Assembly (NCBI GenBank): GCA_035296965.1
Contig: DATGZX010000246.1
Coordinates: 1-5,263 of the forward strand
DNA length: 5,263 nt
Source of the DNA: DATGZX01 sp035296965
Lineage (GTDB): Bacteria > Planctomycetota > Planctomycetia > Gemmatales > Gemmataceae
Direction of reading: 5' to 3'
Under the pieces are notes generated by a model. The model saw nothing but the letters and a program-made list of their open reading frames with translations, was not told the DNA's origin and did not search any database. The stretch's first letter is position 1; the number at the start of each line of letters is the position of its first letter. This document shows positions 4,837-5,263 of this stretch, in pieces. The translations under genes were made by a program, and so were the position numbers.

Positions 4837-5025
4837 TCAATCTTCTTCGCTTTTCGCCCGGCGTGCCTTCCAAGCGTTCACCAGCGCCATCGCGACACAG
4901 CCAGTCATGATTGGGATTCCTGTGGCGACCCATCGCGTTTCATCCCAACCGGCAGCATGGACGAGCAGGAGGCCCAGCCCGCATCCGATAAGCCCAGCGA
5001 TAAGCCTCTTTATAAAAGACGGCAT
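4837..5025 (-). CDS. Small protein with two membrane segments
   Basis: A 62-residue ORF starting MPSFIKRLIAGLIGCGLG. Hydrophobic segments lie at about residues 7-25 and 33-50 (WVATGIPIMTGCVAMALV), linked by a short HAAGWDETR loop. A basic then acidic tail (KARRAKSEED) follows. The positive charges at both ends suggest both termini face the cytoplasm. The ATG at 5025-5023 is preceded by GAAGGGA, a moderate ribosome binding site, and lies 16 nt inside the preceding zinc-ribbon-like frame. The open frame reaches back to 5139, but that upstream part coincides with the zinc-ribbon frame and is not membrane-like. No family is recognised. Confidence 0.6.
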   Translation of the reverse strand: MPSFIKRLIAGLIGCGLGLLLVHAAGWDETRWVATGIPIMTGCVAMALVNAWKARRAKSEED

Positions 5026-5174
5026 GGTCCCTTCATGGTAGTCGGTTTCTTTTCCGTCTCGGAGAATTCGTAGCCGCAGAACCGGCACTTCCGAGCATCG
5101 GCCTTGACCTCCTCCGCGCAATCCCTCGGCGCTCGCCAAGAGTTGACCACTTCCGCTCGTTTAAACTGACCCAT
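5010..5174 (-). CDS. Short zinc-ribbon-like ORF, first Cys missing
   Basis: A 54-residue frame, MGQFKRAEVV then DCAEEVKADARKCRFCGYEF and a Lys-rich tail. The motif CAEEVKADA--C--CGYEF is that of the small UPF0547-type zinc ribbon, normally CPxCAExxK...CxxCG. Here only C19, C30 and C33 are present. The position of the first Cys is Pro (RAPRDC), so metal binding may be lost or use another ligand. No clear ribosome binding site precedes the ATG. It overlaps the following membrane protein gene by 16 nt. In many bacteria this ribbon is fused to or encoded beside small membrane proteins, so the pair may be a split or decayed version. The ORF is too short to be certain. Confidence 0.45.
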   Translation of the reverse strand: MGQFKRAEVVNSWRAPRDCAEEVKADARKCRFCGYEFSETEKKPTTMKGPCRLL

Positions 5175-5263
5175 GCCGAGAACGCGATTTGGCGCAGTGC
5201 AAAGAGGAGGCCAGCGATATCATCCACGCCGAAGGCGTGCGGGTTGATTTTCCATCATCCGCG
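5175..5263. other. Window edge without an assignable gene
   Basis: Nothing firm is seen. One minus-strand frame reads INPHAFGVDDIAGLLFALRQ, which looks protein-like, but a TGA stands just upstream of it. It then runs through the zinc-ribbon region as arginine-rich low-quality sequence. It could be the end of a decayed gene lying to the right. Confidence 0.25.

Noticed and set aside
4361..5041. 226-residue plus-strand open frame
   Set aside because: It is antisense to the RuvC-like, membrane and zinc-ribbon frames and is Ser/Arg-rich without domain features, as expected of a shadow frame in GC-rich DNA.
5033..5227. 64-residue minus-strand frame starting at GTG
   Set aside because: Only its first 20 residues look protein-like. 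The rest is an arginine-rich shadow of the zinc-ribbon frame, and a stop stands just upstream.

Overview
The window looks like an accessory, probably mobile-element-derived, region of a GC-rich bacterium. No ribosomal or housekeeping gene fixes the taxonomy. The ExeA-type ATPase and the antitoxin/PIN sequences bring soil Acidobacteriota (Solibacter-like) to mind, but that is a guess. Every confident gene lies on the minus strand, so transcription runs from right to left.

Right part (5263 to about 3830): a string of small, partly overlapping genes. In transcription order these are a 54-residue zinc-ribbon-like ORF, an overlapping 62-residue protein with two membrane segments, the C-terminal remnant of a RuvC-like Holliday-junction resolvase, a 130-residue protein of unknown function with a good ribosome binding site, and a 50-residue single-span membrane protein joined to it by an ATGA overlap.

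Centre (3750 to 1719): a two-gene unit joined by another ATGA overlap. The first gene encodes an ExeA/TniB/TnsC-like AAA+ ATPase with clear Walker A and B motifs. The second encodes a 389-residue protein with a putative winged-helix core. It has two Ser/Leu/Arg-rich linkers encoded by 15-bp, mostly palindromic DNA repeats with TACGTA centres separated by GANTC. The layout resembles phage lambda O, whose gene carries the origin iterons that its own product binds. A replication or partition module with binding sites inside the coding sequence is therefore the most interesting hypothesis here.

Left part (1719 to 1): first a gene-poor stretch with a possible frameshifted coding relic on the plus strand. 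Then comes a promoter and inverted-repeat region, an intact AbrB-type (VapB-like) antitoxin, and its PIN toxin (VapC-like). The toxin is broken by a 4-bp tandem duplication and an apparent internal deletion. Last is the N-terminal half of a tyrosine recombinase that runs off the left edge.

Together, integrase, toxin-antitoxin relic, resolvase remnant, AAA+ ATPase and initiator-like protein suggest an integrated phage-, plasmid- or transposon-like element that is partly decayed. Its central two-gene unit still appears intact.
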